Origin: an uncultured Clostridia bacterium
GTDB taxonomy: Bacteria > Bacillota > Clostridia > Oscillospirales > Acutalibacteraceae
Direction of reading: 5' to 3'
Length of the DNA: 40,069 nucleotides
Assembly (NCBI GenBank): GCA_947585965.1
Contig: CANPXK010000016.1
Coordinates: 1 to 40,069 of the forward strand
The notes under the pieces are model-generated. The model had not been told where the DNA came from. It ran no database searches and worked only from the letters and a program-made list of their open reading frames with translations. The translations under genes were made by a program, and so were the position numbers. Shown piece after piece: positions 1 to 7,500 of the stretch (the first letter of the stretch is position 1; each line of letters opens with the position of its first letter).

Positions 1-1016
1 GTAACACTGTCAGGTATGATATAGGCACCTTTTTTACCTCCGGGATATGTAAATAAAACGGATTTATCTTTGCTAAATAAAACACCATTATCGGATGTAT
101 AGTATTCGTTATTTTTATCAACATTAATACTTGTCAGTCCGGTACAACCGGAAAATGCATTATCTTGTATTGATGTAACACCTTTTCCAATTGTCACGCT
201 TGTCAGTCCTGTACAATCTTCAAATGCCGCATAACTTATTGATGTGACACTGTCAGGTATTGTTACACTTGTCAGTCCGGTACAACCGGAAAATACCACC
301 CAGTCTATCACCTTAACACTGTCAGGTATTGTTACGCTTGTCAGTCCGGTACAATTCTCAAATGCACCATCTCCTATATAGGTAACACTGTCAGGTATTG
401 TTACGCTTGTCAGTCCGGTACAACCGGAAAATGCACCATCACCTATATACGTAACACCATTTCCTATTGTTACGCTTGTTAGTCCGGTACAACCGTAAAA
501 TGCTTCAAAGTCTATATGTGTAACACTGTCAGGTATGATGTAGGCACCTTTTTTACCTCCGGGATATATTTCTAAAACGGATTTATCTTTGTTAAATAAA
601 ACACTGTTTTCGGATGTATAGTTTTTGTTATCCTTATTGACATTAATACTTGTCAGTCCGGTACAACCAGAAAATGCACCATATTCTATATACTCAACAC
701 CTTTTCCAATTGTTACGCTCGTCAGTCCTGTGCAATTCTCAAATGCATCAGAGCCTATCTCCGTAACAGGTTTTCCGTCAATTTTATCAGGTATAACAAC
801 ATCTCCGCCCTCACCGGTATAGCTTGTAATAGTTACGCCGCCGTCATCATTTTCTTTCCACTCAAAACCATCATCAGTTGTTCCTTCGCTTGCCGCATTT
901 ACTGCAATCCCGCTCTCCGCCACAGCCGGCAAAACCGTGACCGCACTGCCGCCAATCACGAGAGCGGAGAGGGATATTGCCAAGATTTTTTTCATGCTCT
1001 TTTTTAAATCAACCAT
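1..1016 (-). CDS. BspA-like leucine-rich repeat surface protein, N-terminal part (runs off window)
   Basis: About 338 codons are visible before the left edge; the C-terminus lies outside. The start is the ATG at 1016-1014, preceded on the minus strand by an AACGGAGGT ribosome site. The N-terminus is a signal peptide (MVDLKKSMKKILAISL, a hydrophobic stretch, then a small-residue region ending near VNAASEG), so the protein is exported. From about residue 60 come BspA/LRR_5 repeats of about 23 residues with the core CTGLTSVTIPDSVT. They are broken by a longer module (SINVNKDNKNYTSENSVLF, then YPGGKKGAYIIPDSV). The mature start is almost the same as that of the 1592-residue protein at 4556, so the two are recent paralogues. 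LRR_5 proteins are commonly surface adhesins; the ligand is unknown. Confidence 0.9.
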   Translation of the reverse strand, partial: MVDLKKSMKKILAISLSALVIGGSAVTVLPAVAESGIAVNAASEGTTDDGFEWKENDDGGVTITSYTGEGGDVVIPDKIDGKPVTEIGSDAFENCTGLTSVTIGKGVEYIEYGAFSGCTGLTSINVNKDNKNYTSENSVLFNKDKSVLEIYPGGKKGAYIIPDSVTHIDFEAFYGCTGLTSVTIGNGVTYIGDGAFSGCTGLTSVTIPDSVTYIGDGAFENCTGLTSVTIPDSVKVIDWVVFSGCTGLTSVTIPDSVTSISYAAFEDCTGLTSVTIGKGVTSIQDNAFSGCTGLTSINVDKNNEYYTSDNGVLFSKDKSVLFTYPGGKKGAYIIPDSV

Positions 1017-1100
1017 AATTTAACCTCCGTTTTATAAATTTCTAACAAAATCATTTATCATGCCTTTCGTGTAAGACACAAACGTGATTGTTATGATTGT

Positions 1101-1129
1101 ATTATATAATTACATTATATTTGTTTCAA
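1101..1129 (-). promoter_or_regulatory. Promoter of the left-edge BspA-like gene
   Basis: Read on the minus strand: -35 TTGAAA (1129-1124), a 17-base spacer, then -10 TATAAT (1106-1101). It lies about 85 bases upstream of the ATG at 1016. Confidence 0.75.
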
Positions 1130-1187
1130 TACATTTGTAAAAAAAATAGATATACTATGTATCTGATATAAACATAATACTGCATAG

Positions 1188-1217
1188 CAGATATAAAATC
1201 GATATATGGTATATCTG
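1188..1217. promoter_or_regulatory. Inverted repeats ahead of the Arc-like gene, candidate operator
   Basis: CAGATATA (1188-1195) and TATATCTG (1210-1217) form a perfect 8-base inverted repeat around 14 bases. Inside it, GATATA-TGG-TATATC (1201-1215) is a second perfect palindrome. A related AGATATAC/GTATCT element sits at 1148-1164. The cluster ends 16 bases before the start of the ribbon-helix-helix gene and lies between two divergent genes, so autoregulation is a reasonable inference. Confidence 0.45.
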
Positions 1218-1233
1218 TTTTTGGGGTGATTTT

Positions 1234-1437
1234 ATGGCAGTAAAAAGCGTATCTATTCGTATTGAGGAGGAAATGCTGAGAAAGATCGGCTATGTTGCGG
1301 ATTATGAGGGCAGATCCGTGAACAGCCATATACTCGTGCTGATAAGGGAAAGCATAAAAAAATTTGAAATGGAAAACGGAAAAATCGAGAACACAATACG
1401 TCCGGATATAAATGTTAAGCCGACAAGAAAAAATTGA
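1234..1437 (+). CDS. Arc-type ribbon-helix-helix DNA-binding protein
   Basis: This is a 67-residue protein with a GGGGTGA ribosome site just before the ATG. Residues about 4-46 match the Arc/MetJ fold. The N-terminal SVSIRI strand would insert in the DNA major groove, helix 1 follows, and then comes the turn-plus-helix GRSVNSHILVLIRESIKK, close to the GRSVNSEI signature of phage P22 Arc. The last 20 residues are polar and probably disordered. Such proteins bind operators as dimers of dimers. Its position between the divergent BspA-like gene and ilvB, next to a group of GATATA palindromes, suggests it regulates itself and perhaps the BspA-like gene. Confidence 0.85.
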   Translation: MAVKSVSIRIEEEMLRKIGYVADYEGRSVNSHILVLIRESIKKFEMENGKIENTIRPDINVKPTRKN

Positions 1438-1470
1438 TATAATATTACATATTTTTCTTTTGCTACCCAC

Positions 1471-1499
1471 TTGACATAATGCGGCGAAAATTGTATTAT
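1471..1499 (+). promoter_or_regulatory. Promoter of the ilvB T-box transcript
   Basis: TTGACA (1471-1476), a 17-base spacer and TATTAT (1494-1499). It lies just upstream of the T-box leader. Confidence 0.8.
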
Positions 1500-1529
1500 A
1501 TGTTTATAACTATATATTAAAATGCTATG

Positions 1530-1800
1530 AAAAGAAGGAGTAATACCCCAAAGCTGTGCAAAGAGAGCCGCCGCTGCTGAGAGTGCGGTCACGGCCGGGT
1601 ATGAAGGTAGTCTTGGAGCAGCATTGCAGAACATCGCAAAGGCGTCAGTAAGCAGTGCCGTGTGCCGACCGTTATTTCGGCTGATATTCGATTGCGTTTG
1701 CAGTCCGATATGAATTTATGCCATATAAGAGTGGTACAGCGAAGACAATACCCGGCTTCGTCTCTTTGTCATAAGGAGATGAGGTCGTTTTTTCATCATT
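1530..1800 (+). ncRNA. T-box leader riboswitch upstream of ilvB, probably isoleucine-specific
   Basis: The approximately 270-base leader has the features of a T-box. An AG-rich AGAGAG stretch (1563-1568) lies near the base of stem I. A GAAC followed by AUC (1633-1635) fits a specifier codon for isoleucine. The T-box sequence AGAGTGGTACAGCG (1728-1741) matches the family consensus AGGGTGGTACCGCG. An intrinsic terminator follows. Family knowledge: uncharged tRNA pairs with the specifier and with the T-box bulge, stabilising the antiterminator so that ilvB is transcribed when the amino acid is short. The T-box and terminator are clear; the isoleucine assignment is an inference from one triplet in context. 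Confidence 0.85.
1756..1793 (+). terminator. T-box regulated intrinsic terminator
   Basis: The left arm 1756-1767 (CTTCGTCTCTTT) pairs over 12 positions, three of them wobbles, with 1773-1784 (AAGGAGATGAGG). TCGTTTTTT follows. The stem would be excluded when the T-box bulge at 1728-1741 forms the antiterminator. Confidence 0.85.
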
Positions 1801-1823
1801 TAATAATTGGAGGAGATTTTTCA

Positions 1824-3497
1824 ATGAAACTTAACGGCTCGGAAATTATAGCAGAATGTCTGCTTGAACAGGGAGTTGATACCGTATTCGGTTATCCCGG
1901 CGGTGCGGTTCTTAATATTTATGACGCACTCTATAAGTACAGCGATAGAATTACGCATATTCTTTCTTCACATGAACAGGGTGCCGCCCATGCTGCTGAC
2001 GGTTACGCAAGAACAACCGGAAAATGCGGCGTTGTTATAGCAACCTCGGGACCCGGTGCAACTAACCTTGTGACAGGAATAGCAACCGCATATATGGATT
2101 CTATACCGATAGTTGCCATAACAGGTAACGTCACAAACGATCTGCTTGCCCGTGACAGCTTTCAAGAGGTCGATATCTGTGGAATATCTATGCCGATAAC
2201 CAAACATAACTTTATTGTTAAAGATGTTAAAGACCTTGCAAATGTAATACGCAAAGCTTTCAGAATTGCAATGAGCGGAAGAAAGGGACCTGTTCTTATT
2301 GATATTCCGAAGGATGTAACCGGGGCAATATGCGAATTTGAAACTGTTATACCTGAGGTTATCGTTAATCCGACTGTATCGGATAAAACAGATTTTGAAA
2401 CGGCATCGAAAATTATTGCAGAGTCGAAACGTCCTATGATATATATGGGCGGCGGTGTTGTAAGTGCGGATGCGGAAAAGGAAATAATTGCCTTTGCGGA
2501 AAAGGTGGACTGCCCTGTCGCTACATCCATAATGGGACTTGGCGGCTTCCCGGCTTCACACAGGCTTTTTATGGGTACGATAGGTATGCACGGCGGCTAT
2601 GAAACAGGAAAGGCTACGGATAACTGCGATCTGATTATAACCATAGGTGCAAGATTTTCCGACCGTGTTGCCGGTGACAGAGAGAAATTCGGCAAGGATG
2701 CAAAAATTATTCAGCTTGATATAGATAAAGCGGAAATCAATAAGAATGTAAAGATAGACTCCTATATTTTGGGTGACCTTAAATCCACGCTCAAAACCCT
2801 CACAGACACAGTAGAAAAAGCGGATCATTCGGAGTGGATAGCACAGGTAAACGAATGGGGCAAAAACAGCAGTGTATCAGAAACACCAAAGTCTGACGAA
2901 TACGCTCATCCTTATCATGTTATAGAGGCTGTAAGAGCAATTACAAAGGACAGCGATATAATAGTAACAGATGTAGGACAGCACCAGATGTGGGTATCGC
3001 AAAAATACCGCTTTGAAGAACCGAGGACATGGTGTACCTCCGGAGGTCTTGGCACAATGGGTTACGGACTCGGTGCGGCGATAGGTTCGGCCGTTGCACA
3101 TCCGGAAAAGACGGTAGTACTTTTTACAGGTGACGGAAGTTTCCATATGAACCTCAATGAGCTTGCAACGGTTTGCTCGTATAACCTTAACATAAAGGTT
3201 ATAGTTATGAATAATACCGTGCTTGGAATGGTAAGGCAGTGGCAGAAGCTTTTCTACGGCAGACGTTTTTCACAGACCGATCCGCACAGAAAAACGGATT
3301 TTGCAAAGCTTGCCGAGGCATTCGGAATTAAGGGAATGAGAATACATAATGATGACGATGCGGAAACTGTACTGAATGAGGCATTTTCCACGAATGAGCC
3401 GGTTGTTATAGACTGCCGCATTTCGCCGGACGAAAATGTTCTCCCGATGATTCCTCCGGGAAAAACGGTTGACGATCTGATTACGGAAATGGAGTGA
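1824..3497 (+). CDS. ilvB: Acetolactate (acetohydroxyacid) synthase, large catalytic subunit
   Basis: The enzyme is cytoplasmic and uses thiamine diphosphate (with FAD in this family) to condense two pyruvates to acetolactate, or pyruvate with 2-oxobutyrate, the first common step to valine, leucine and isoleucine. The protein is 557 residues, the usual length. The N-terminal pyrimidine-binding domain has the catalytic Glu in SSHEQGAAHAADGYAR (E51). The central FAD/Rossmann-like domain includes GARFSDRVAG. The C-terminal diphosphate domain has GDGSFHMNLNEL at about 436 and ends its Mg-binding motif with NN. An in-frame start further upstream (1662) would translate the T-box leader. The ATG at 1824 after TTGGAGGAG is clearly right and begins with the typical MKLNGSEII. 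It is followed after five bases by ilvN. Confidence 0.97.
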   Translation: MKLNGSEIIAECLLEQGVDTVFGYPGGAVLNIYDALYKYSDRITHILSSHEQGAAHAADGYARTTGKCGVVIATSGPGATNLVTGIATAYMDSIPIVAITGNVTNDLLARDSFQEVDICGISMPITKHNFIVKDVKDLANVIRKAFRIAMSGRKGPVLIDIPKDVTGAICEFETVIPEVIVNPTVSDKTDFETASKIIAESKRPMIYMGGGVVSADAEKEIIAFAEKVDCPVATSIMGLGGFPASHRLFMGTIGMHGGYETGKATDNCDLIITIGARFSDRVAGDREKFGKDAKIIQLDIDKAEINKNVKIDSYILGDLKSTLKTLTDTVEKADHSEWIAQVNEWGKNSSVSETPKSDEYAHPYHVIEAVRAITKDSDIIVTDVGQHQMWVSQKYRFEEPRTWCTSGGLGTMGYGLGAAIGSAVAHPEKTVVLFTGDGSFHMNLNELATVCSYNLNIKVIVMNNTVLGMVRQWQKLFYGRRFSQTDPHRKTDFAKLAEAFGIKGMRIHNDDDAETVLNEAFSTNEPVVIDCRISPDENVLPMIPPGKTVDDLITEME

Positions 3498-3502
3498 TAT
3501 AT

Positions 3503-4000
3503 ATGGAAAATAAGCAGATAATAGGTCTTTTGGTGCATAACCACCCGGGGGTCCTGCTGAGGGTTACAAGTCTTATTTCACGCAGGGGCTTCAATATTGA
3601 CAGTCTTACGGTCAGTCCGGCAGGAATGGACGGTTATTCAAGAATGACGATAAGAATAAACGGTGATGATGATAAGGTCGAGCAGTTTATAAGTCAGATG
3701 CTTAAAATCGTTGATGTAAAAAGGGCGGAGGTACTGCCGGAGGACGGTTCGGTCGCATCCGAGCTTATACTCATAAAGATCGGCACAGACGGTCACGACA
3801 ATAACGAGATTATAGAAGTGACAGCAAAATATCATGCGTCCCTTGTCAACATCGGAGAACATTCCATGACCTTTAGAGCAAGCGGAACACCGCATGAGAT
3901 TGACACACTTGTATCCGAGCTTGAGAAATACGGCATACTTGAAATGGCACGCACCGGCATTGCCGCCCTCGAAAACGGCGACAAAAAGCTGAGTGATTAA
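3503..4000 (+). CDS. ilvN: Acetolactate synthase, small regulatory subunit
   Basis: This 165-residue protein binds the IlvB catalytic subunit, raises its activity and gives feedback control by valine. The N-terminal ACT domain (about residues 4-75) begins IIGLLVHNHPGVLLRVTSL and has the characteristic RRGFNIDSLTV. The C-terminal domain ending near MARTGIAAL is typical of the IlvN/IlvH family. The ATG at 3503 is preferred over the in-frame GTG at 3494 because GGAG at 3491-3494 sits at the right distance. It starts five bases after ilvB and shares its T-box control; a strong terminator follows. Confidence 0.96.
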   Translation: MENKQIIGLLVHNHPGVLLRVTSLISRRGFNIDSLTVSPAGMDGYSRMTIRINGDDDKVEQFISQMLKIVDVKRAEVLPEDGSVASELILIKIGTDGHDNNEIIEVTAKYHASLVNIGEHSMTFRASGTPHEIDTLVSELEKYGILEMARTGIAALENGDKKLSD

Positions 4001-4012
4001 TTGAATATTTTT

Positions 4013-4043
4013 GCCGCTCCGAAAAGAATCGGGGCGGCGTTTT
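4013..4043 (+). terminator. Intrinsic terminator of ilvBN
   Basis: GCCGCTCCGA (4013-4022) pairs with TCGGGGCGGC (4029-4038) around a six-base loop. TTTT follows the stem within one base. Confidence 0.85.
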
Positions 4044-4053
4044 GCATTTAACA

Positions 4054-4091
4054 GAGAAACGGTCCGACAAATTGCTGTCAGACCGTTTCTC
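4054..4091. terminator. Long hairpin overlapping the 3' end of the XRE gene
   Basis: Arms 4054-4069 and 4076-4091 pair over 16 positions with one mismatch. The stop codon of the minus-strand regulator lies inside the stem. No good U-tract follows on either strand, so it may be a 3'-end stabiliser or an inefficient terminator between two convergent units. Confidence 0.5.
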
Positions 4092-4359
4092 TCATATCAT
4101 CTATAATTTGTTGTATATGTGCTATTTTAACTCCGTTAAGTCCTGTTATTTCAACATATTTTTTATTATCAAGACCGAGAAGATAATCTGTGCTTACGGA
4201 GAAAAAATCAGCAATTTTTATGAGCATATCAATTGACGGCTGTATATTGTCGTTTTCCCAATTTGACACACTTTGTTTAGATACCGAAAGCCCCTTTGCG
4301 AGTGCCACCTGTGTTATATTACGTTCTGTCCTGAGTTCCTTTATACGTTCGTTAAGCAT
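4078..4359 (-). CDS. XRE-family (Cro/C1-type) helix-turn-helix regulator
   Basis: The protein is 93 residues from the ATG at 4359. The in-frame ATG at 4368 lies only one base from the AAGGAG ribosome site, whereas 4359 is correctly spaced. Residues about 3-57 are an HTH_3 domain: RIKELRTERNITQVALAKGL, then SVSKQSVSNWENDN as the turn and recognition helix, then a dimer helix with FFSVSTDYLLG. The C-terminal tail of about 35 residues is short and helical. It is divergent from the BspA-like gene at 4556, and the two promoters overlap, so it probably represses itself and may control that surface protein. Confidence 0.85.
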   Translation of the reverse strand: MLNERIKELRTERNITQVALAKGLSVSKQSVSNWENDNIQPSIDMLIKIADFFSVSTDYLLGLDNKKYVEITGLNGVKIAHIQQIIDDMRETV

Positions 4360-4389
4360 TATCGGCATACTCCTTACAAGTCAAATATT

Positions 4390-4419
4390 ACAATACTATT
4401 ATATAAAAAATATTGACAA
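4390..4419 (-). promoter_or_regulatory. Possible promoter of the XRE regulator
   Basis: On the minus strand TTGTCA (4419-4414) is followed after 18 bases by TATTGT (4395-4390). The -35 box shares bases with the -35 of the divergent plus-strand promoter. Confidence 0.45.
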
Positions 4420-4441
4420 ATATAAAATACTATGATATTGT
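4413..4441 (+). promoter_or_regulatory. Promoter of the 1592-residue BspA-like gene
   Basis: TTGACA (4413-4418), 17 bases, TATTGT (4436-4441). A direct repeat of AATACTAT (4392-4399 and 4426-4433) flanks the overlapping divergent promoters and could be regulator sites. The leader of about 105 bases carries a GTGAAACG / CGTTTCCC inverted pair around 4454-4516. Confidence 0.65.
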
Positions 4442-4555
4442 ATTATTGGACGTGAAACGCATATACGGTAAATATGCAGGTATATCCTTGGTGTATTGCA
4501 GCCTTTGTCGTTTCCCGTACGAAGTAATATTATTATATACAGGAGGTAAATAATT

Positions 4556-7500
4556 ATGGGCAAATTGAAAAAGAGAGCAAAAAAAGTGTTGAGTGTTGCA
4601 CTTTCCGCCCTTATGCTTGGCGGCAGTGCTGTTACGGTTTTGCCGGCTGTGGCAGAGAGCGGGATTGTGGCAAGTGCGGCAAGCGAGGGAACAACTGATG
4701 ATGGTTTTTATTGGGAAGAAAATGGTGACGGCGGTGTAACAATTACATACTACACAGGCAAAGGCGGAGATGTTGTTATACCTGATAAGATTGACGGAAA
4801 ACCTGTTACTGAGATAGGCTCTGATGCATTTGATAATTGCACAGGACTGACAAGCGTAACAATACCTGACAGTGTCACATCAATAGTAGAGGATGCATTT
4901 TACGGTTGTGCAGAACTGACAAGTATTAATGTCAATAAGGATAACAAAAACTATACATCCGAGAACGGTGTTTTATTTAACAAAAACAAATCACTTTTAA
5001 TAAAATACCCCGGAGCTAAAACAGGTGCCTACATCATACCTGACAGTGTTACTGAGATAGAGGACTATGCATTTTACGGTTGTAGCGGACTGACAAGTGT
5101 AACAATACCTGACAGTATTACATCGATAGGTTATTGTGCATTTTACGGTTGCACCGGACTGACAAGTGTAACAATACCTGACAGTGTTACGAAGATAGGC
5201 TGGGGTGCATTTTACGGTTGTACCGGACTGATAAGCGTAACAATACCTGACAGTGTTACGGAGATAGGCGATTATGCATTTAGAAGTTGTACCGGACTGA
5301 CAAGTATTAATGTTGATAAGAATAACAAAAACTATACATCCGATAGCGGAGTTTTATTTAACAAAGATAAATCCGTTTTAAAAATATATCCGGAAGGTAA
5401 AAAAGGTGCCTACATCATACCTAACAGTGTTACGGAGATAGACGATTGGGCATTTTACGATTGTACAGGACTGACAAGCGTAACAATACCTGGCAGTGTT
5501 ACGTATATAGACTGGGGGGTATTTTCCGGCTGTACCGGACTGACAAGCGTAACAATAGGAAAAGGTGTTAAGTCAATAGGTGCTTATGCATTTTACGGTT
5601 GTACCGGACTGACAAGTGTAACAATACCTGACAGTATTACGTCGATAGGCTATTGTGCATTTTACGGTTGTACCGGACTGACAAGCGTAACAATACCTGG
5701 CAGCGGTACGGTGATAGGTGATTGTGCATTTTCCGGTTGTGCCGGACTTACAAGCGTAACAATAGGAAAAGGTGTTACATCAATAGGAAAGGATGCATTT
5801 TACGGTTGTACCGGACTGACAAGCGTAACAATTGAAAAAGGTGTTGAGTCAATAGGTGATCATGCATTTAGAGGTTGCACTGGACTGACAAGTATAACAA
5901 TACCTGACAGTGTTACAGAGATAGGTGATCGTGCATTTTCCGGTTGTGCCGGACTTACAAGCGTAACAATACCTGACGGTGTTACGTATATAGACTGGAG
6001 TGTATTTTCCGGTTGTACCGGACTGACAAGTGTAACAATAGGAAAAGGTGTTACATCAATACAAGAGAATGCATTTTACGGTTGTACCGGACTGACAAGT
6101 ATTAATGTTGATAAGAATAACGAATACTATACATCCGATAACGGAGTTTTATTTAGCAAAGATAAACACGTTTTAAAAATATATCCGGAAGGTAAAAAAG
6201 GTGCCTACATCATACCTGACAGTGTTACGGAGATAGGCGGTTCTGCATTTAGTAATTGTACCGGACTGACAAGCGTAACAATACCTGACAGTGTTACGAC
6301 TATATGGGAGATATTTTCCGGTTGTACCGGACTAACAAGTATTAATGTTGATAAGAGTAACGAATACTATACATCTGATAACGGAGTTTTATTTAACAAA
6401 GATAAATCCGTTTTAGTGGCATATCCCGGAGGTAAAAAAGGTGCCTACATCATACCTGACAGTGTTACGTATATAGATTGGGAGGCATTTTACGGTTGTA
6501 CCGGACTGAAAAGCGTAACAATACCTGACAGTGTTACTGAGATAGGCGGGGATGCATTTCACGGTTGTACCGGACTGACAAGTATTAATGTCAATAAGGA
6601 TAATAAAAACTATACATCCGAGAACGGTGTTTTATTTAACAAAGATAAATCCGTTTTAGAAATATATCCTGGAGGTAAAAAAGGTGCCTACATCATACCT
6701 GACAGCGTCACATCGATAGAAGAGGATGCATTTGAGGATTGTACCAGACTGACAAGCGTAACAATACCTGACAGTGTTACGAAGATAGGCTGGGAGGCAT
6801 TTTGTGGTTGTACCGGACTGACAAGTGTAACAATACCTGACAGTGTTACGAAGATAGGCTGGGAGGCATTTTGTGGTTGTACCGGACTGACAAGCGTAAC
6901 AATACCGGACAGTGTTACGGAGATAGGTGAGGATGCATTTGGATATTATTGGGACGAAAAGGCTGAAGAATACTTACATACCGATCTGATAATATTTGGT
7001 AAGGTTGGATCTGCTGCCGAAGAATATGCCATAGGAAATGATATACCTTTTGTAGATGTTGATAATCCTGTTATACCTGTTGTAAGGGTAACATTGGATA
7101 AGACAGAGGTAGAGGTTGAGGCAGGAAAAACAGCAACCCTGACAGCGACAATAACACCGGACAATGCTACAGATAAGACAGTAACATGGACTACGGACAA
7201 CAATAAGGTTGCAACTGTTGAAAACGGTACGGTTAAGGCTGTAGCCGCAGGCACTGCTACGATAACTGCAAAGACAAGCAACGGTAAGACAGCGACCTGT
7301 AAGGTAACGGTAACAGAGCCTATGGTAGCTGTAACGGGCATAAAGCTTAACAAGACAGCCTTAACACTTGAAAAAGGCAAGACTGAAACACTGACGGCAA
7401 CAATAACACCGGACAATGCCACTGATAAGACAGTAACGTGGACTACGGACAACAATAAGGTTGCAACAGTCGTAAATGGAAAGATAACAGCTGTAGGTGC

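Noticed and set aside
1-760. Regular repeats that could be mistaken for a CRISPR array or satellite (also in 4800-6900, 15400-16400, 18050-19400 and 39240-39830)
   Set aside because: The period is 69 bases, in frame, and encodes the LRR_5 consensus; there are no unique spacers between identical repeats.
1662-1823. 54-codon extension of ilvB upstream of 1824
   Set aside because: It overlaps the T-box and terminator. The translation is unrelated to acetolactate synthases, and the 1824 start has a proper site.
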